Below, piece after piece: positions 61,709-64,000 of a DNA stretch of 64,000 nucleotides. The notes beneath the pieces were generated by a model. The model did not search any database and was not told the origin of the DNA. It worked only from the letters and a program-made list of their open reading frames with translations. The stretch comes from Paraflavitalea soli (lineage in GTDB: Bacteria > Bacteroidota > Bacteroidia > Chitinophagales > Chitinophagaceae). The stretch covers positions 1 to 64,000 of the forward strand of contig NZ_CP032157.1 in assembly GCF_003555545.1 (NCBI RefSeq), read 5' to 3'. Numbering within the stretch: position 1 is the stretch's first letter; the number at the start of each line of letters is the position of its first letter. The position numbers and the translations under genes were made by a program.

Positions 61709-62731
61709 TTATGGTTGATTCAGTTCACGGGGATGTTGTGGTTCTACAGCCGGTACGCCATTTTTGAAACGGCGCAGCGCCGCACCAGCCTGGTACACCG
61801 TCTTGCGTACATCGCTGATGCTTCCCTGTGGTTCATGTTCCTGCAAAGTGCGCCAGGGATTGAAAGACAGGTTTTCGCCATAGGCTGCTTGTCCCTGTAC
61901 ACTGATATCCTGCTGCCGTATTACCAGCGTGGCCAGTTGTACGGGTGGTGAATCTTCTTCCGACCATCGTACGGTGGCTTTGTCCAGCGGCATTTTAGCA
62001 GGATCTGTCTGGAATTGCACCATGAACTTAAACTGTGCTTCACCCATATTCAGCCGGGCCTGCAGATCGGCTTCCAGGTAATCTTTATTATTTTGTCCGG
62101 GAGGAGCGCCAAAGGGCGGGCCAATGGGTTCCAGTTTATACTTTACGTTTTTATCGCCAAAAGAGTAGGGCAGGCCGCTCCAATAAGGGGTGGTCAAACA
62201 ACTGGGCACCACTTTTTCCATCTCTTTCAATATCTCAGCTGTACGGGGATGCTCGGCCAGGTATTTACCATAATCGTGTAATACTGCCCCTGCATAGGTA
62301 AACTCGCACATGTCCATCGCCGTATCTACAAAAAAGATGTCCATGTTTTGCAGCAGGAAATCGGCCGTGGTGGCATCTTCATCACCGGGCAGTAATTTCT
62401 TGCCGGCTACGTCGAATAATTTAATACCCACACCCACCGTCGTTTTCAGGTCGGGTGCACCGGGCACGGTATCGCTCGAAAAACGAATCCAGGCATCATA
62501 ACGTTCCTTGGCAAAAATGCCTACGCGGTATTCCTGTGGCAGGCCGGGCGTTACAATAAAATCGGCTTTGGCTACACCATGCAGTTTCAGGAATACCGCC
62601 CGTCGTACCGGGCACTGACCGGCATTGATGCGCGTGCCCATTGTCATGTCGATAAACATTTGCTTGAGCGCCAGGGCGGGATCGGCACCACAATTGGGAC
62701 CTGAAGATGTTGCTTTTTGTTGAACCTTCAT
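61709..62731 (-). CDS. catalase-family (heme-dependent) protein
   Basis: This 340-residue protein is a compact catalase-fold member, much shorter than monofunctional catalases (about 480 or more). It keeps a probable distal His51 (FLKLHGVAKADFIV), an Arg/Phe/Ser segment IRFSSDTVPG, the Asn region DFLLQNMDIFFV, and a possible proximal Tyr in DVRKTVYQAGAALRRFK preceded by FNPWRTLQEHEPQGSI. Such proteins may act as peroxidases or as allene-oxide-synthase-like enzymes. The gene lies 25 nt upstream of the LodA-like gene on the same strand, suggesting it handles the peroxide that enzyme makes. Confidence 0.88.
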   Translation of the reverse strand: MKVQQKATSSGPNCGADPALALKQMFIDMTMGTRINAGQCPVRRAVFLKLHGVAKADFIVTPGLPQEYRVGIFAKERYDAWIRFSSDTVPGAPDLKTTVGVGIKLFDVAGKKLLPGDEDATTADFLLQNMDIFFVDTAMDMCEFTYAGAVLHDYGKYLAEHPRTAEILKEMEKVVPSCLTTPYWSGLPYSFGDKNVKYKLEPIGPPFGAPPGQNNKDYLEADLQARLNMGEAQFKFMVQFQTDPAKMPLDKATVRWSEEDSPPVQLATLVIRQQDISVQGQAAYGENLSFNPWRTLQEHEPQGSISDVRKTVYQAGAALRRFKNGVPAVEPQHPRELNQP

Positions 62732-63020
62732 AAGTGATGGATTTTGGTTAACAGTATTATAGCATACTAAATGTACGGGAAGGGCGGGGCGAAAAAACCG
62801 TGTTTACACCTGATCGGGTAAGAAAAACTACGGTATTTTCCGGTGACGGTTATCCGTTAGGGTAATAAACTACCGGAACCCGTCCGGCACGCCAGGTAAT
62901 TGATCCCCCTGCCATTAATTTGATCCCAGGTTTTCTTCTCCATCCCATTTTTAGGTAGTTTCATCACATTTGCCCGCGCCTCTTTTGTTTAAGGGCTAAT
63001 CTTGTTGAAAATTATCACGC

Positions 63021-64000
63021 ATGGCATTGCAGACTAAGGATTTATCTACCGATACAATAGTTACACCAGGGAAGTTGTGGTGGAGAAGGCATGAGCTGAT
63101 ATTCGTTACCCTCTTTGCGCTCATTCGCATGGCGCGGGACCTGTGGGATAGGTTTACCCTCACCGATCTGGAAATAGAACCAACCTATAAGATACCTTAT
63201 CACCAGCATGGCCAGGCTTTTAACTATAATACCAATGTGTTGTTCCCGCAGTTGAATACCGTCCTGGTATTGTACCTGGTATATCTCGGCGTCAATAAGG
63301 TCATCATTCCTATATTTAAAAAACTATCCTGGCAGGCTGCTACCAGTAAGATATTGCTGAGGCTGGTATTGGCGGCTTTCCTTTATTTGTTGTTGAGTTG
63401 GTTCCTGGCCCTGGGTTTTAACTCTGCTACTTATTATGCGCATCCCTGGTATTTTAACTATGGCGGATTTCAGTTATTGTCCTTACTGGGCTATAATGAT
63501 CATCCGCAGCAAAGTTTGTTTACGGGGTTCGACAGGGCGCTGTCACTGGTAGGTGTGGTCATGCTGCTGGGTTGCATACGGGAGGTGATCATTCGTTTTG
63601 TAGAGAAGCAGGATAAGAACCGTGCCTTCCGGATATTGGTGTTCAACCAGTTTACTTTGGCAGCACTGGTATATTGGACGGCTGTGGCTATTATACTGCT
63701 CTTCAATATTTTTTCAGGCGCTGGTTTCCGGATCATTTGTATGGGTTTTATTCCGGCTACCTTCCTGGTATTTATGGTCAATACGTATTGGTTGTTCCCA
63801 CAAAAGGAAGGAGGTCCTGTATTCAGTTTCAGGTCACTCATTCAGCTGCTGGTATCTTCTTTGCTCTGCACCTTCCCTTTTTTCACCTTTGATGGTTTGG
63901 ATATGCCAGCCAGACTGTTCATTTTTTGTATGATCTGCTGGGGCATGCAATTGCTGATCACCACACCGGTTTCCTGGCTCATCTACCAACAAAGAAAAGA
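63021..64000 (+). CDS. polytopic membrane protein, probable LytS-type sensor kinase N-terminus (cut by window edge)
   Basis: An ATG at 63021 (MALQTKDLSTDTIVTPGKLW) opens a frame that stays open to the right edge, giving 326 residues. About eight transmembrane helices are visible (ELIFVTLFALIRMARDLW; NTVLVLYLVYLGVNKVIIPI; ILLRLVLAAFLYLLLSWFLA; ALSLVGVVMLLGCIREVII; LAALVYWTAVAIILLFNIF; ICMGFIPATFLVFMVNTYWL; LIQLLVSSLLCTFPFFTF; MICWGMQLLITTPVSWLIY). The layout is that of Bacteroidota LytS-like kinases whose catalytic domains follow the membrane part. No His-kinase motif is seen because the gene is cut, so the call is inference. Confidence 0.6.
   Translation, partial: MALQTKDLSTDTIVTPGKLWWRRHELIFVTLFALIRMARDLWDRFTLTDLEIEPTYKIPYHQHGQAFNYNTNVLFPQLNTVLVLYLVYLGVNKVIIPIFKKLSWQAATSKILLRLVLAAFLYLLLSWFLALGFNSATYYAHPWYFNYGGFQLLSLLGYNDHPQQSLFTGFDRALSLVGVVMLLGCIREVIIRFVEKQDKNRAFRILVFNQFTLAALVYWTAVAIILLFNIFSGAGFRIICMGFIPATFLVFMVNTYWLFPQKEGGPVFSFRSLIQLLVSSLLCTFPFFTFDGLDMPARLFIFCMICWGMQLLITTPVSWLIYQQRK

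Noticed and set aside
50887-62731. The di-heme protein acting on the LodA-like enzyme as MauG does on methylamine dehydrogenase
   Set aside because: The genes are on different strands and several kilobases apart, and LodA-type cofactor formation is known to depend on LodB, so the link is not supported.

Overview
The window looks like the chromosome of a soil or plant-associated Bacteroidota, most likely family Chitinophagaceae (Chitinophaga/Niastella-like). This rests on two SusC/SusD pairs, LytS/LytTR two-component pairs, Bacteroidota-style surface proteins, scattered carbohydrate-active enzymes, TAnnTTTG-like promoter boxes and almost no Shine-Dalgarno sequences. Gene identities come from reading translated sequences and recognising families; no database search was possible. 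I saw no rRNA, tRNA, CRISPR array, transposase or prophage.

Layout. 1-9.1 kb (mostly minus strand): the N-terminal part of an exported protein, a LytS/LytTR pair, small housekeeping-type genes (SRPBCC, YdeI-like, VOC, CYTH) and a large FAD/Fe-S 2-hydroxyacid dehydrogenase. 9.4-12.2 kb: a visibly AT-richer patch with a dGTPase, a tiny translationally coupled partner and a SUKH-family gene broken by a one-base slip in a C6 run. 12.4-15.5 kb: an NAD(P)-binding protein, a lipoprotein, a second YdeI-like protein, and an ArsR/AHSA1 operon with paired operators. 15.5-17 kb: a gene-poor stretch rich in palindromes and 7-bp-period repeats. 17-26.2 kb: an apparent operon of SusC, SusD, two paralogous DoxX-like membrane proteins and a YeiH-type putative sulfate exporter, the best candidate for an undescribed uptake system. 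26.3-32.6 kb: a TonB-dependent receptor, a second LytS/LytTR pair, dispersed palindromic repeats and a glycine-rich surface protein. 32.7-42 kb: GH43, proB-proA, a PL14-like lipoprotein, ThuA, VOC, GH29 fucosidase and SMP-30. 41.7-50.7 kb: MocA-XdhC, NUDIX, an unusual tiny transcript with a strong ribosome-binding site, P450 with a divergent ArsR-type regulator, SDR, Gfo/Idh/MocA, CvfB, and fabF with a divergent HxlR regulator. 50.9-58.5 kb: di-heme cytochrome, Rieske protein, porin and a second SusC/SusD pair. 58.6-62.7 kb: a catalase-like protein, a LodA-type CTQ amine oxidase and its LodB flavoprotein. The right edge cuts a LytS-like sensor.

How the genes may work together. The two SusCD loci are outer-membrane uptake systems coupled to membrane or redox functions rather than to glycanases. 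In the first, coupling to a sulfate/sulfite exporter suggests organosulfur use. In the second, the neighbouring di-heme/Rieske/porin genes suggest periplasmic oxidation. The LodA/LodB/catalase-like cluster pairs a predicted hydrogen-peroxide-forming oxidase with a peroxide-handling fold. Several dispersed repeat families sit at gene ends, and one of them has entered the reading frame of the YeiH-like gene.
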